DNA from: Flavobacteriales bacterium UBA7690
GTDB taxonomy: Bacteria; Bacteroidota; Bacteroidia; Flavobacteriales_F; PHOS-HE28
Length of the DNA stretch: 64,000 nt
Assembly (NCBI GenBank): GCA_002482775.1
Contig: DLGQ01000092.1
Coordinates: 41,990 to 105,989, forward strand
Reading direction: 5' to 3'
Under the pieces are notes generated by a model that saw only the letters and a program-made list of their open reading frames with translations, did no database searches and was not told where the DNA came from. Positions 42,193 to 51,530 of the stretch are shown in pieces; within the stretch, counting starts at the first letter, position 1; each line of letters starts with the position of its first letter. A program made the translations under genes and the position numbers.

Positions 42193-44124
42193 TCAGTTGC
42201 TCATGAGGGTGATGAGGAGGAAGACGATCATGCCACACAACATCGCCAGCAAGTGGAAACTCGTATTGCCGGTCTGCAGTTTGCGAACCACACCGCCCAT
42301 GGCCAGTGCAGCCGCGCCAACGCCGTTCATCACCGGTACCATCACGTGGCGTTCCACCGTGGTGAAGAGATGCGTGCTGATCCAGCCGTACGGACGCTCG
42401 AACAGGGCAGCGTAAAATTCATCCAATCGCCAACGTTGCGCGATCAAGCGTTTGAAGAACGGCATGTCGGCCTCGGCACCTTCCAGCGTTGCCCGTTTCG
42501 CGAAGCGGCCGTAGGCCATGGCGATCGTGGCGAAGACCAAAACAGTGGTGATGCCCATCAGGATCCATTCCGTGGTTGCGCTCAGTCCGAGGTGTTCGTA
42601 GCGGATCGCATCGGCGGCGGTCTCGAGGAAGTGCTTCATCGGCTCGTGACCGCCGAAGAGGTGCGGAAGGTTCAGCAGACCACCGACCACGCTCAACACC
42701 GCGAGCACCATCAACGGGATGGTCATCGTCAGTGGACTTTCGTGCGGATGAGCCTTTCCGCGATACGTACCGTAGAACACCAGGAACAGCAAGCGGAACA
42801 TGTAGAACGTGGTGAGCAGCGCACCGAACAACAGCAGGCCGAACAACACCGGCGAGTGCTGGAATCCGTAAGCCATGATCAGGTCCTTGCTGAAGAAGCT
42901 GCTCATCAACGGAAGGCCGGAGATCGCAATGGTACCGATGAAGAAGGTGATGTATGTGATCTTCACCGGACCATCCATCCGAATAGATGGAGGCGTAAGT
43001 GTAAGTGAGACGCGGCCCTTCAAGCCACCCATCTTGCGGATGTCCTGTTCGCCGCCCAGCGCGTGGATCACACTACCTGCCCCGAGGAACAGCAACGCTT
43101 TGAAGAACGCGTGGGTGGTCACGTGGAACATGGCCGCACTGTACGCACCCATGCCGAGCGCCACGAACATGTAACCGAGCTGGCTCACCGTGGAATAGGC
43201 GAGCACCTTCTTGATGTCGTTCTGGAACAAGCCGACACTCGCAGCGATCAACGCCGTCGCTGTGCCGACCCACAGGATGATGTCCTTCGTGAAAGGTGCG
43301 AGTTCGAACAACACCGAGCTGCGTACGATCAAGAAGATACCAGCGGTCACCATCGTCGCGGCGTGGATCAGCGCGCTCACGGGTGTGGGGCCGGCCATGG
43401 CATCGGGCAGCCAGGTGAACAAGGGAAGCTGCGCGCTCTTGCCAGTCGCGCCGATAAAGAGGAACAGCGTGGCGGCGATCATCAACGGATCGTTCATGCC
43501 ACCGGTGGCCATGTCCATGATGCTCACGTACTCCAGCGTGCCGAAGCGTTGGAACAGCAGCACCATGCCGAGCACCATGCCCACATCGCCGATGCGGTTC
43601 ATCACGAAGGCCTTGCGTGCCGCGTAGTTGTATTCGGGTGTCTTGTACCAGAATCCGATCAGCAAATAGCTGCACAGACCCACACCTTCCCAGCCGATGA
43701 AGGTGATCAGGAAGTTGCTGCCCATCACGAGCATCAGCATGGCGAAGCTGAAGAGGTTAAGCTGTGCGAAGAAGGTCGGTGCGCGCTCATCCTCGTGCAT
43801 GTAGCCGATGGAGTAGAGGTGGATCAACGAGCCGATGCCCGTGACGATCAACATCATCGTAAGCGAGAGCGCGTCGATTCGCAACGCCAGCGGGATGTTC
43901 ATGCCGCCCACGTTGATCCAATCCAACATGTGGACCGTGCGGCCCCCGGTGCTTGCATCGAAGCCCATGAACAACACGACGCTGGCAACGAAGGATGAGG
44001 CGATCAACGCAGTAGCCAGTCCACCGGCAACGTTCGCGCTCAACTTCCGACGCAACGAGGCAAGGATGATCGCACCCACCAGCGGGAGCACAGGAACGAG
44101 GATGGCGAGCAAGTCGGTCCTCAT
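42193..44124 (-). CDS. nuoL: NADH-quinone oxidoreductase subunit L
   Basis: The 643-residue distal antiporter-like subunit, identified by LFSFAMLMLVMGSNFL, WEGVGLCSYLLIGFW and DAMAGPTPVSALIHAATM. Its long lateral helix (C-terminal about 100 residues) clamps NuoM and NuoN. Length is close to E. coli NuoL (613). The start overlaps the nuoK stop by ATGA (44121-44124). Confidence 0.95.
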   Translation of the reverse strand: MRTDLLAILVPVLPLVGAIILASLRRKLSANVAGGLATALIASSFVASVVLFMGFDASTGGRTVHMLDWINVGGMNIPLALRIDALSLTMMLIVTGIGSLIHLYSIGYMHEDERAPTFFAQLNLFSFAMLMLVMGSNFLITFIGWEGVGLCSYLLIGFWYKTPEYNYAARKAFVMNRIGDVGMVLGMVLLFQRFGTLEYVSIMDMATGGMNDPLMIAATLFLFIGATGKSAQLPLFTWLPDAMAGPTPVSALIHAATMVTAGIFLIVRSSVLFELAPFTKDIILWVGTATALIAASVGLFQNDIKKVLAYSTVSQLGYMFVALGMGAYSAAMFHVTTHAFFKALLFLGAGSVIHALGGEQDIRKMGGLKGRVSLTLTPPSIRMDGPVKITYITFFIGTIAISGLPLMSSFFSKDLIMAYGFQHSPVLFGLLLFGALLTTFYMFRLLFLVFYGTYRGKAHPHESPLTMTIPLMVLAVLSVVGGLLNLPHLFGGHEPMKHFLETAADAIRYEHLGLSATTEWILMGITTVLVFATIAMAYGRFAKRATLEGAEADMPFFKRLIAQRWRLDEFYAALFERPYGWISTHLFTTVERHVMVPVMNGVGAAALAMGGVVRKLQTGNTSFHLLAMLCGMIVFLLITLMSN

Positions 44125-44459
44125 CCTTTCAGGCGGTTCAATTGGTTCACGTCCACGCTATCCACGTTGCGTTTCATCATCACCAGAATGGCCAGGCCCA
44201 CGGTGACTTCCGCAGCCGCCACGAGCATGATGAAGAACACGAAGACCTGCGCGCGCGGATCGCTGTGGTAGGCGCTGAAGGCCGTGAGCAACAGGTTCAC
44301 GCTGTTGAACATCAGCTCCAAACACATCAGGATGATGATGGTGTTGCGGCGGAACACCACACCGGCCACGCCGATGCTGAAGAGTAGGAAAGACAGAACG
44401 AGGTAGTGCTCCAGCGGAACAACACGAATGGCGGTGATGATGCCTTGTTCCATGGTCAC
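44121..44459 (-). CDS. nuoK: NADH-quinone oxidoreductase subunit K
   Basis: A 112-residue three-helix membrane subunit with the conserved glutamates in helices two and three region (MCLELMFNSVNLLL), important for proton transfer. It overlaps both neighbours by four bases (ATGA), indicating tight translational coupling. Confidence 0.95.
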   Translation of the reverse strand: MTMEQGIITAIRVVPLEHYLVLSFLLFSIGVAGVVFRRNTIIILMCLELMFNSVNLLLTAFSAYHSDPRAQVFVFFIMLVAAAEVTVGLAILVMMKRNVDSVDVNQLNRLKG

Positions 44460-45013
44460 GCTTTCCGGCGCTCGAGCTCGGCCGCGGTCAAGGGTTCAAC
44501 AGGAGCGGTCGCAGCGGCCAACACCGCTTCTTTCTTGCCGAGCATCACAACACCCACCATGGCGCTGAGGAACAGCACGCTGCTCACTTCGAAGGGAAGC
44601 AGGAATTCATTGAAAAGCGACATGCCGACGCTGCGCACCAGACCAACGCCCGCATCGAATTCGTTCGCAGGGGCAACGGTGATGCCATGACGGATCGCAG
44701 CGACCAATGTGAGGAAGAACAAGCCACCGGCCAGCACCGCAGCGATGCGCGTACCGAGGCTCTTCATCGGCTCCGTCGCCTTGTTCAGGTTCAAGAGCAT
44801 GATCACGAAGAGGAACAACACCATGATGGCGCCGGTGTACACGATGATGTGGACCATCGCCAGGAACTGCGCGTTCAACAACACATAGTGACCTGCGATG
44901 CTGAGGAAACAAACCACCAACGCGATCACGCTGTTGATGGGGCTGCGCGCGCTAACCACGATCAGTGCGCTGATGACGCTGATGGCCGCGAAGAGGTAGA
45001 AGAGGGCGACCAT
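44456..45013 (-). CDS. nuoJ: NADH-quinone oxidoreductase subunit J
   Basis: A 185-residue five-helix membrane subunit, with the typical VYTGAIMVLFLFVIMLLN segment near residue 60. Start 45013 (MVALFYLFAA) overlaps the nuoI stop by ATGA; the longer frame upstream is a nuoI shadow. The C-terminal tail is Ala/Glu/Arg-rich. Confidence 0.93.
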   Translation of the reverse strand: MVALFYLFAAISVISALIVVSARSPINSVIALVVCFLSIAGHYVLLNAQFLAMVHIIVYTGAIMVLFLFVIMLLNLNKATEPMKSLGTRIAAVLAGGLFFLTLVAAIRHGITVAPANEFDAGVGLVRSVGMSLFNEFLLPFEVSSVLFLSAMVGVVMLGKKEAVLAAATAPVEPLTAAELERRKA

Positions 45014-45600
45014 CACCGATTGTGCGCGTGGCGCTTCTCTTGTTTGAACTTCAACACGTCCGGTGTCTGGCGCTTGCTGATGTCGATGCGTTTCGTGGGA
45101 TCCATCGGCTCCACCAATTCGTCCTTGCCGAACACGAAGGGCATGCGCAGGTAATCGGCTTGCACGATACGGTCCGTGAGGAAGATGGCCTCTTTCGGAC
45201 AAGCTTCTTCGCAATCGCCGCAGTAGATGCAGCGCAGCATATCGATCTCGTAGACCGTGGCGTACTTCTCTTCGCGGTACAAATGCTCTTCACCCTTCTT
45301 GCGCTCACCGCTCACCATGGTGATGGCTTCCGCAGGGCAGGCCACCGCGCACAATCCACAGGCGGTGCAACGTTCGCGGCCTTTCTCGTCGCGTTTCAAC
45401 ACGTGTTGGCCACGGTACACGGCAGCGATCGGACGTTTCTGTTCCGGATATTGGATCGTGGGCTTCTTGCGGAAGAAGTGCTTGATGGTGATCAGCAGAC
45501 CACCCACCATCGCTGGCAAGTAGATGCGCTCCATCAGCGTCATCTTCTTGTCGCTCACCACGCGCGACCGGTTCGTCAGGGGTTGCATCGCGGCGCTCAT
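45013..45600 (-). CDS. nuoI: NADH-quinone oxidoreductase subunit I
   Basis: The 195-residue peripheral subunit carries two 4Fe-4S clusters (N6a/N6b), visible as CTACGLCAVACP and CIYCGDCEEACP. It passes electrons from NuoG to NuoB. A basic region follows the second cluster. Its start is ATGA-coupled to nuoH (45597-45600). Confidence 0.95.
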   Translation of the reverse strand: MSAAMQPLTNRSRVVSDKKMTLMERIYLPAMVGGLLITIKHFFRKKPTIQYPEQKRPIAAVYRGQHVLKRDEKGRERCTACGLCAVACPAEAITMVSGERKKGEEHLYREEKYATVYEIDMLRCIYCGDCEEACPKEAIFLTDRIVQADYLRMPFVFGKDELVEPMDPTKRIDISKRQTPDVLKFKQEKRHAHNR

Positions 45601-46619
45601 GGGAACAGGAGCGGTTTTACGTAGTACCAGCTACCGGTGAGCACGATGTTGAAGATGCCCAAGGGGATCAAGGTCTTCCACCCGAGGTTCATCAGTTGGT
45701 CGAAACGGAAACGTGGTGTGGACCAACGCACCCACATGAAGAAGAAGATGAAGAAGAAGGTCTTGGCGAACATCGCCGCCACACCGATGATCGTCGCCAG
45801 GTTCGGATCCAGGCCCAAGCGATCCAGGCCCGGCACGTGATACCCACCGAAATACAACGTGGCGATGACCGCGCTGCTGATGAACATGTTGGTGTATTCC
45901 GCGAAGAGGTAGAAGCCCAACTTCATGCTGCTGAACTCCGTGTGGTAACCGCCCACCAATTCAGTTTCGCACTCCGGCATATCGAACGGCGCCCGGTTCG
46001 TTTCCGCGAACGCGCACACGAGGAAGATGATGAAACCAAGTGGTTGTTGGATGATACCCCAGCCGTGCGCGATCTGGTTCTCCACGATGCCACTGAGGCT
46101 GAGCGTGCCGGTGAGCATCACCAGCGCGACGATGCTTAGGCCCATGCCCAGTTCGTAGCTCACCATCTGCGCCGCCGCGCGCACCGCACCGAGCAATGCG
46201 AACTTGTTGTTGCTGGCCCAACCGCCGAGCATGATGCCGTACACACCGATGCTGACCATCGCGAACACGTAGAGGATGCCGATCTCCGGGTCCGTGCCTT
46301 GTAGGTTGAAGGTCTCGCCGAAAAGCGTGAGTTCACCGCCCCACGGGATCACCACGCCGGTAAGCAGCGCGGTGGTCATGGCGATGGCAGGGCCGAGGAA
46401 GAAGAGCTTGCGGTTGGCTGTGGCCGGCACGAAGTCCTCCTTCATGAACATCTTGCCACCGTCGGCCAGCGGTTGCAGGATGCCGAACGGACCAGCGCGG
46501 TTGGGTCCGATACGATCTTGCAGGAACGCTGCCACTTTGCGCTCGCCATACGTACTGTACGCCGCCACAGTGAGCGTGATCACGAAGAGCACCAACAGGA
46601 AGATCGCGGTGGTGATCAT
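45597..46619 (-). CDS. nuoH: NADH-quinone oxidoreductase subunit H
   Basis: A 340-residue eight-helix membrane subunit forming much of the quinone chamber. Family motifs are GERKVAAFLQDRIGPNRAGP near the N-terminus and ETNRAPFDMPECETELVGGY with acidic residues in the loop facing the quinone. Length is as expected (325 in E. coli). Confidence 0.95.
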   Translation of the reverse strand: MITTAIFLLVLFVITLTVAAYSTYGERKVAAFLQDRIGPNRAGPFGILQPLADGGKMFMKEDFVPATANRKLFFLGPAIAMTTALLTGVVIPWGGELTLFGETFNLQGTDPEIGILYVFAMVSIGVYGIMLGGWASNNKFALLGAVRAAAQMVSYELGMGLSIVALVMLTGTLSLSGIVENQIAHGWGIIQQPLGFIIFLVCAFAETNRAPFDMPECETELVGGYHTEFSSMKLGFYLFAEYTNMFISSAVIATLYFGGYHVPGLDRLGLDPNLATIIGVAAMFAKTFFFIFFFMWVRWSTPRFRFDQLMNLGWKTLIPLGIFNIVLTGSWYYVKPLLFP

Positions 46620-47632
46620 CGGTCCTTGAGTTCTTTGCGTTTGGCCAGCTCGGGCACGTTCGGCGCGGGGCTGGTGAGCAAGGCTTGTTTGCGCTCCAGG
46701 TTGTAGTGGCCTTGGGCGATCACGCTGTGGCGATCGATCTGGCGAGGGCCTTCAACTGTCCAAGCTGCCAAGTCCTTCTTGTCGAACCGGCAGGTGTTGC
46801 AGATGAAGCTTTCCACTTCGCCCCACATGTCCTTGCGGCCTGTGACACGAAGCACTTCGTTGCCTTTCAGCCAAAGCACCACGTGGCCTTTGCACTTCGG
46901 GTTCTCGCAGTTGCGATGTGCATCCACCGGCTTGGTGAACCACACACGACTGGCGAAGCGGAACGTGCGGTCGGTCAATGCACCCACGGGGCACACATCG
47001 ATCATGTTCCCGCTGAAGTCGTTCTCGATCGCGTTCTGGATGTAGGTGCTGATCTCGCTCACATCGCCGCGGTTGATCACCCCATGGACGCGGTCATCCG
47101 TGAGTTGATCGGCCACTTTTACGCAACGGTAGCAGAGGATGCAGCGCGTCATGTGCAGCTTGATCGTCTCGCCGATGTCGATCGGTTCAAAGGTGCGGCG
47201 CTCGAATTCGTAGCGGCTGGCCTCCTTGCCGTTCTCGTAGCTCAGGTCCTGCAAGTGGCACTCACCGGCCTGGTCGCAAATGGGGCAATCCAGCGGGTGG
47301 TTGATCAGCAGCATCTCCACCACACCGTTGCGGGCGTCCACCAGACCGGGGTCCGTGGTATTGGCCACCTCCATGCCGTCCATCACGTTCGTGCGGCAGC
47401 TGGCCACCGGCTTGGGCATGGGGCGCGGGTCCTTCTCGCTGCCCTTGGTCACCTTCACGATGCAGGTGCGGCAGTAGCCTCCGCTGGTCTTCAGCGAGGT
47501 GTAGTAGCACATCGCCGGCGGCACCACATGGCGGTCCGCCTTGTCGCGCTCGCCGATCATGCGCGCCGCTTGCAGGATCGTGGTCCCTTCAGGAACGTCG
47601 ATCGCGATGCCGTCTATGGTGACCTTGGGCAT
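46616..47632 (-). CDS. nuoG: Short NADH-quinone oxidoreductase subunit G
   Basis: The 338-residue subunit has a 2Fe-2S plant-ferredoxin domain (GGYCRTCIVKV), a His/Cys-ligated 4Fe-4S motif (HPLDCPICDQAGEC) and a further 4Fe-4S pair (CILCYRC ... CPVGAL). It then stops soon after the start of the 4Fe-4S molybdopterin-type segment. E. coli NuoG is about 900 residues; the large C-terminal domain is missing here, as in other Bacteroidota, so this is likely native and not a truncation. It accepts electrons from NuoE/F. ATGA overlap with nuoH. Confidence 0.93.
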   Translation of the reverse strand: MPKVTIDGIAIDVPEGTTILQAARMIGERDKADRHVVPPAMCYYTSLKTSGGYCRTCIVKVTKGSEKDPRPMPKPVASCRTNVMDGMEVANTTDPGLVDARNGVVEMLLINHPLDCPICDQAGECHLQDLSYENGKEASRYEFERRTFEPIDIGETIKLHMTRCILCYRCVKVADQLTDDRVHGVINRGDVSEISTYIQNAIENDFSGNMIDVCPVGALTDRTFRFASRVWFTKPVDAHRNCENPKCKGHVVLWLKGNEVLRVTGRKDMWGEVESFICNTCRFDKKDLAAWTVEGPRQIDRHSVIAQGHYNLERKQALLTSPAPNVPELAKRKELKDR

Positions 47633-47635
47633 GGG

Positions 47636-48991
47636 TTAAGCGGTCGCGAATTTGGCACTCTTCCTGAAAGGTTCCCTCGCAAAATGCTTCGGGTCCTTCA
47701 CTTTTTCCCTGTGGGTGACGTGGTATTCGAACTCATCCCGGAAATGGCGGATCGCGGAAGCCACCGGCCAGGCCGCTGCATCGCCCAGCGGACAGATGGT
47801 ATTGCCTTCGATCTTCCGCTGGATATCCCACAGCAGGTCGATGTCCTCGGTGCGGCCTTCGCCGTGCTCCAGGCGGTGCAGGACTTTCTCCATCCAGCCG
47901 GTGCCTTCGCGGCAGGGGCTGCATTGGCCGCAGCTTTCGTGGTGGTAGAAGCGGGCGTGGTTCCAGGTGCTGCGCACGATGCATTGGGCATCGTTGTACG
48001 CATAGAAACCGCCGGAACCCATCATGGTGCCTTGCGCGAAGCCGCCTTCGCTGAGGCTTTCGTAGGTCATCAAGCGGTTCTCGCCAGCAGGCGTCTTCAG
48101 GAACATCTCGTAGGGCACGATGGGAACGCTGGATCCACCGGGCACCACGGCCTTGAACGCACGACCGTCCACGCCGCCGCAGAACTCGTCGCTGTTGATG
48201 AACTCGTCGCATGTGACGCCGAGGTCGATCTCGTACACGCCCGGCCGCTTGATGTTTCCACCCGCGCTGATGAGCTTGGTGCCTGTACTCTTGCCGATGC
48301 CGATCTTGGCGTATTCCTCGCCACCGTCGTTCACGATGGGCACTACGGCCGCAATGGTCTCCACATTGTTCACCACGGTGGGACAGCCGTAAAGGCCTTT
48401 CACCGCAGGGAAGGGTGGCTTGATGCGCGGGTTGCCGCGTTTGCCTTCGAGGCTTTCCAGCAGGGCGGTCTCTTCGCCGCAGATGTAGGCACCTGCACCC
48501 ACTTGGATGTGGATCTCGTGATCGAAGCCGCTGCCTAGGATGTTCTTCCCAAGCCAGCCCGCAGCCCGCGCTTCGGCGACAGCCTGCTCCATTATCCGGG
48601 CGACGTAGAAATACTCGCCGCGGATGTAGACGTAGCTGGTGTTGGCACCGAGCGCGAAGCTCGATGTGATCATGCCTTCAACCAGGATGTGCGGGATCCG
48701 CTCCATCAAGTAGCGGTCCTTGAAGGTGCCAGGTTCGCTCTCGTCGGCGTTCACCACCAGGTAACGGGGCACACCTTCGGGTTTCGCGAGGAAGCTCCAC
48801 TTCATGCCCGTTGGGAAACCAGCGCCACCGCGACCACGCAGGCCGCTCTTCTTCACTTCCTCTACCACGGCATCGGGTGCCATGGTCTTCAGCGCTTTCT
48901 CCACGCTGCGGTAACCACCGTTCGCGCGGTAGCCTTCCAGCCCACGGATGCCGGGTTTGTCGATGTGCTCGAACAGGAGTTTGCGGCCCAT
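47636..48991 (-). CDS. nuoF: NADH-quinone oxidoreductase subunit F
   Basis: The 451-residue NADH- and FMN-binding subunit. It has the Gly-rich GRGGAGFPTGMKW loop near 65, the FMN-binding region with GAGAYICGEETALLES, and ESCGQCSPCREGTGWM, the 4Fe-4S ligands (cluster N3), near 350. Start 48991 (MGRKLLFEH) overlaps the nuoE stop by ATGA. Confidence 0.95.
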   Translation of the reverse strand: MGRKLLFEHIDKPGIRGLEGYRANGGYRSVEKALKTMAPDAVVEEVKKSGLRGRGGAGFPTGMKWSFLAKPEGVPRYLVVNADESEPGTFKDRYLMERIPHILVEGMITSSFALGANTSYVYIRGEYFYVARIMEQAVAEARAAGWLGKNILGSGFDHEIHIQVGAGAYICGEETALLESLEGKRGNPRIKPPFPAVKGLYGCPTVVNNVETIAAVVPIVNDGGEEYAKIGIGKSTGTKLISAGGNIKRPGVYEIDLGVTCDEFINSDEFCGGVDGRAFKAVVPGGSSVPIVPYEMFLKTPAGENRLMTYESLSEGGFAQGTMMGSGGFYAYNDAQCIVRSTWNHARFYHHESCGQCSPCREGTGWMEKVLHRLEHGEGRTEDIDLLWDIQRKIEGNTICPLGDAAAWPVASAIRHFRDEFEYHVTHREKVKDPKHFAREPFRKSAKFATA

Positions 48992-49548
48992 CAGCGATCC
49001 GTGTAATTGGTGCGGGAATTCCGTGCGCGCAGTTGATCGATCAAGGCATCGGCCTTCTCGATCGTCAGGTCCTCGTGGAACTGGGCGCCGCATTGTAGCA
49101 TGGGTGCGGTGCCACAACTGCCGAGGCATTCCACTCCCTTTAGCGTGAACATGCCATCCTTGGTAGTCTCTCCCGCGTGGATACCGAGTTTCTTCTCAAG
49201 GTGCGTGATCAGGTCATCGCTGCCGCGCAACATGCAGGGTGTGGTCCTACACACATCAAGCACGTAAGTGCCCACCGGGTGCAGGTTGAACATGCTGTAG
49301 AAGCTGGCCACTTCGTACACCTCGATGTGGCGGAGACCCATGACCTGCGCCACGGCGTCCATCGCGTTCACGCTGAGCCAGCCGTCGTTCTCGGCTTGCG
49401 CGATGTGCAGGATGGGGATCAGGGCGCTCTTGCTGCGGCCTTCGGGGTAGCGGGCCATGGTGGCCTTGCACTCGGCCAGCGCGGCTTCGCTGAAGGCGAA
49501 CGGCTTTGTGCCGGCCGTGGTGGTGATGGGTCGTGTGCGAGCTGACAT
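48991..49548 (-). CDS. nuoE: NADH-quinone oxidoreductase subunit E
   Basis: The 185-residue thioredoxin-like subunit holds a 2Fe-2S cluster with CRTTPC (C-x4-C) and CLGSCG (C-x3-C). It pairs with NuoF at the NADH site. Start ATG 49548 was preferred to a GTG one codon earlier because it overlaps the stop of the small lipoprotein gene by ATGA. A 12-residue Thr/Arg-rich leader precedes the fold. Confidence 0.95.
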   Translation of the reverse strand: MSARTRPITTTAGTKPFAFSEAALAECKATMARYPEGRSKSALIPILHIAQAENDGWLSVNAMDAVAQVMGLRHIEVYEVASFYSMFNLHPVGTYVLDVCRTTPCMLRGSDDLITHLEKKLGIHAGETTKDGMFTLKGVECLGSCGTAPMLQCGAQFHEDLTIEKADALIDQLRARNSRTNYTDR

Positions 49549-49763
49549 CACTTACAACTACCAGGGGTTGAACTTGGGATACCGTTCTGCTTGGCGATGC
49601 AGTCGTTGCAATAGGTCTTGCCATCACACCCACAAACACTTGGACAATCCATGGTGCATACCCTATCCACCGCTTTCAAAGCCGGGTCGTAACAGCTTGA
49701 TTCCTTTCCACAGGAGCTCAACACTAGTGCAACGCTTGCGATGTGAAGGATGAACTCTTTCAT
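49548..49763 (-). CDS. Kazal-type lipoprotein encoded inside the nuo operon
   Basis: A 71-residue protein with a lipoprotein leader (lipobox LVLSSC, Cys18) and a C-terminal Kazal-like domain of about 40 residues with the typical VCGCDGKTYCNDCIAK core and several Cys for disulphides. Kazal domains inhibit serine proteases, so it would be a periplasmic or outer-membrane-anchored inhibitor. It is not a complex I subunit. It lies between nuoD and nuoE with ATGA overlap on both sides (49760-49763 and 49548-49551), and it is AT-richer than its neighbours, suggesting a later insertion into the operon. Confidence 0.85.
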   Translation of the reverse strand: MKEFILHIASVALVLSSCGKESSCYDPALKAVDRVCTMDCPSVCGCDGKTYCNDCIAKQNGIPSSTPGSCK

Positions 49764-50995
49764 GCGTCCAATTCGCCAGCGATCACGTTCATGCTGCTCA
49801 TGGTGAGGATCGCATCGCTCAACATGCCGCCTTTGATCATTTCAGGATAGGCCTGGTAGTAGATGTAGCAAGGCCTGCGCAGGTGCAGACGGAACGGCGT
49901 GCGCCCACCGTCGCTTACGAGGTAGAAGCCCAGTTCGCCGTTGCCGCCTTCCACACAGTGGTACACTTCACCAGCGGGGACTTCGGTCTCGCCCATCACG
50001 ATCTTGAAGTGCCAGATCAACGGCTCCATGGCACTGTACACGTCCTCTTTCGGGGGAAGGACCCACTCCGGAACATCAGCGCGGAGGCTGGTCTTGTCGC
50101 TGAGCTTTTCCAGTTTCTCCAGCGCTTGGCGGATGATGGAAATGCTCTGCCGCATCTCTTCCTGGCGCACGGTGAACCGATCGTACGTATCGCCGTTGGT
50201 GCCTACGGGAATGATGAAGTCGAAGTCCTGGTAGCTGCAGTAGGGGTCGGAAACGCGCACGTCGTAATCCACACCCGCAGCGCGCAAGTTGGGTCCGGTG
50301 AAGCCGTAGGCCAGTGCCCGCTCTCCGCCGATGGGTCCACAGCCGATGGTGCGGTCCATGAAGATGCGGTTGCGCAACAGCATGCTGTCGAATTCCTTCA
50401 GACCTGCAGGCAGTTCATCCACGATGTGGCGGATGCGTTTCCATGCCAAGTCGCTGAAGTCGCGCTCCCAACCGCCGATGCGGCCCATATTGGTGGTGAG
50501 GCGCGCGCCGCAGATCTCCTCGTAGATGTCGTAGATCTTCTCGCGCCACTGGTACACGTAGAGGAAGGGCGTGGTGGCACCGGCGTCCTGCCCGATGATG
50601 GTGTTGCAGATGATGTGGTCGGCGATACGCGCCAGCTCCATCACGATCACCCGCATGTATTCCACACGCTTCGGAAGCTCGATGCCGATGAGCTTCTCCA
50701 TGGTCATGTGCCAGCCCATGTTGTTGATGGGCGAGCTGCAATAGTTCATCCGGTCCGTCAGCGTGGGGATCTGGTAGAACGGACGCCGTTCCGCCAGTTT
50801 CTCGAACGCGCGGTGGATGTAGCCGATGGTCTGCTCCGTGTCCAGGATGATCTCGCCATCCAACGTCAACACGTTCTGGAAGATGCCGTGCGTAGCCGGA
50901 TGGGTAGGGCCGAGGTTGAGCGTGGTCAACTCGCTCAGGTCCCTGCCGTGTACAAGGTCCTTCTGCCAGTAATCGGGTTTCTCCACCTTGCTCAT
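49760..50995 (-). CDS. nuoD: NADH-quinone oxidoreductase subunit D
   Basis: The 411-residue subunit that forms the quinone-binding pocket with NuoB, related to NiFe hydrogenase large subunits. It has LNLGPTHPATHG near residue 30 with conserved His, and RPFYQIPTLTDRMNY. It is separate from NuoC, unlike the fused NuoCD of E. coli. Start 50995 overlaps the nuoC stop by ATGA; its own stop overlaps the Kazal gene start. Confidence 0.95.
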   Translation of the reverse strand: MSKVEKPDYWQKDLVHGRDLSELTTLNLGPTHPATHGIFQNVLTLDGEIILDTEQTIGYIHRAFEKLAERRPFYQIPTLTDRMNYCSSPINNMGWHMTMEKLIGIELPKRVEYMRVIVMELARIADHIICNTIIGQDAGATTPFLYVYQWREKIYDIYEEICGARLTTNMGRIGGWERDFSDLAWKRIRHIVDELPAGLKEFDSMLLRNRIFMDRTIGCGPIGGERALAYGFTGPNLRAAGVDYDVRVSDPYCSYQDFDFIIPVGTNGDTYDRFTVRQEEMRQSISIIRQALEKLEKLSDKTSLRADVPEWVLPPKEDVYSAMEPLIWHFKIVMGETEVPAGEVYHCVEGGNGELGFYLVSDGGRTPFRLHLRRPCYIYYQAYPEMIKGGMLSDAILTMSSMNVIAGELDA

Positions 50996-51501
50996 CGTCC
51001 GAAGAATCGATCGTCCTTATCCTGACGGGTGGGGTCCTCCAACGGATAGTCCTTGCGCATGGGAAAGGCCGGGAAGTCCTCCATGTTCAGGATGCGTTTC
51101 AGGTTGGGGTGCCCCTTGAATTTGATGCCGAAGAAGTCCCACGCCTCGCGTTCCATCCAGTTGGCTGTGGGCCACAGGTCCGTTGCGGTGGGGTATTCCA
51201 AGTCGTTGGCGGTGGTGCGGCACTTGATGCGGATGCGATGGCCTGCCCGCATGTTGTGCAAGTGGTACACCATGCCGAATTCCTGTGCTTCACCGGGGAA
51301 GTGCATGCCGCAGCAGGTGGTGAGGAATGCGAAACCGAGTTCGTCGCGCAGCGTCTTCAGCAGCTCATGCACGGCTTCCTTCTTCACATGGATGCAGACC
51401 AGGTCCGCTTCCTGCGTAATGGCCGTGACCTTCTCGCCGAAGGCCGCCACACGGTCCTTCACCAATTGATCACGCTCCGCCTTTACTACGAACCCCGGCA
51501 T
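50992..51501 (-). CDS. nuoC: NADH-quinone oxidoreductase subunit C
   Basis: A 169-residue subunit of the peripheral arm with the ANWMEREAWDFFGIKFKGHP signature and a C-terminal DYPLEDPTRQDKDD. Start 51501 (MPGFVV) was chosen because the longer frame passes into the palindromic element that separates nuoC from nuoB. A 183-base gap exists only at this point of the operon. Confidence 0.93.
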   Translation of the reverse strand: MPGFVVKAERDQLVKDRVAAFGEKVTAITQEADLVCIHVKKEAVHELLKTLRDELGFAFLTTCCGMHFPGEAQEFGMVYHLHNMRAGHRIRIKCRTTANDLEYPTATDLWPTANWMEREAWDFFGIKFKGHPNLKRILNMEDFPAFPMRKDYPLEDPTRQDKDDRFFGR

Positions 51502-51530
51502 TTTAGAGAGGGAATTGGATGGTGAGGGGG

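Noticed and set aside
46685..48538. 617-codon plus-strand frame opposite nuoG and nuoF
   Set aside because: It is an antisense shadow produced by GC-rich third codon positions; the nuo genes on the other strand have clear motifs throughout.
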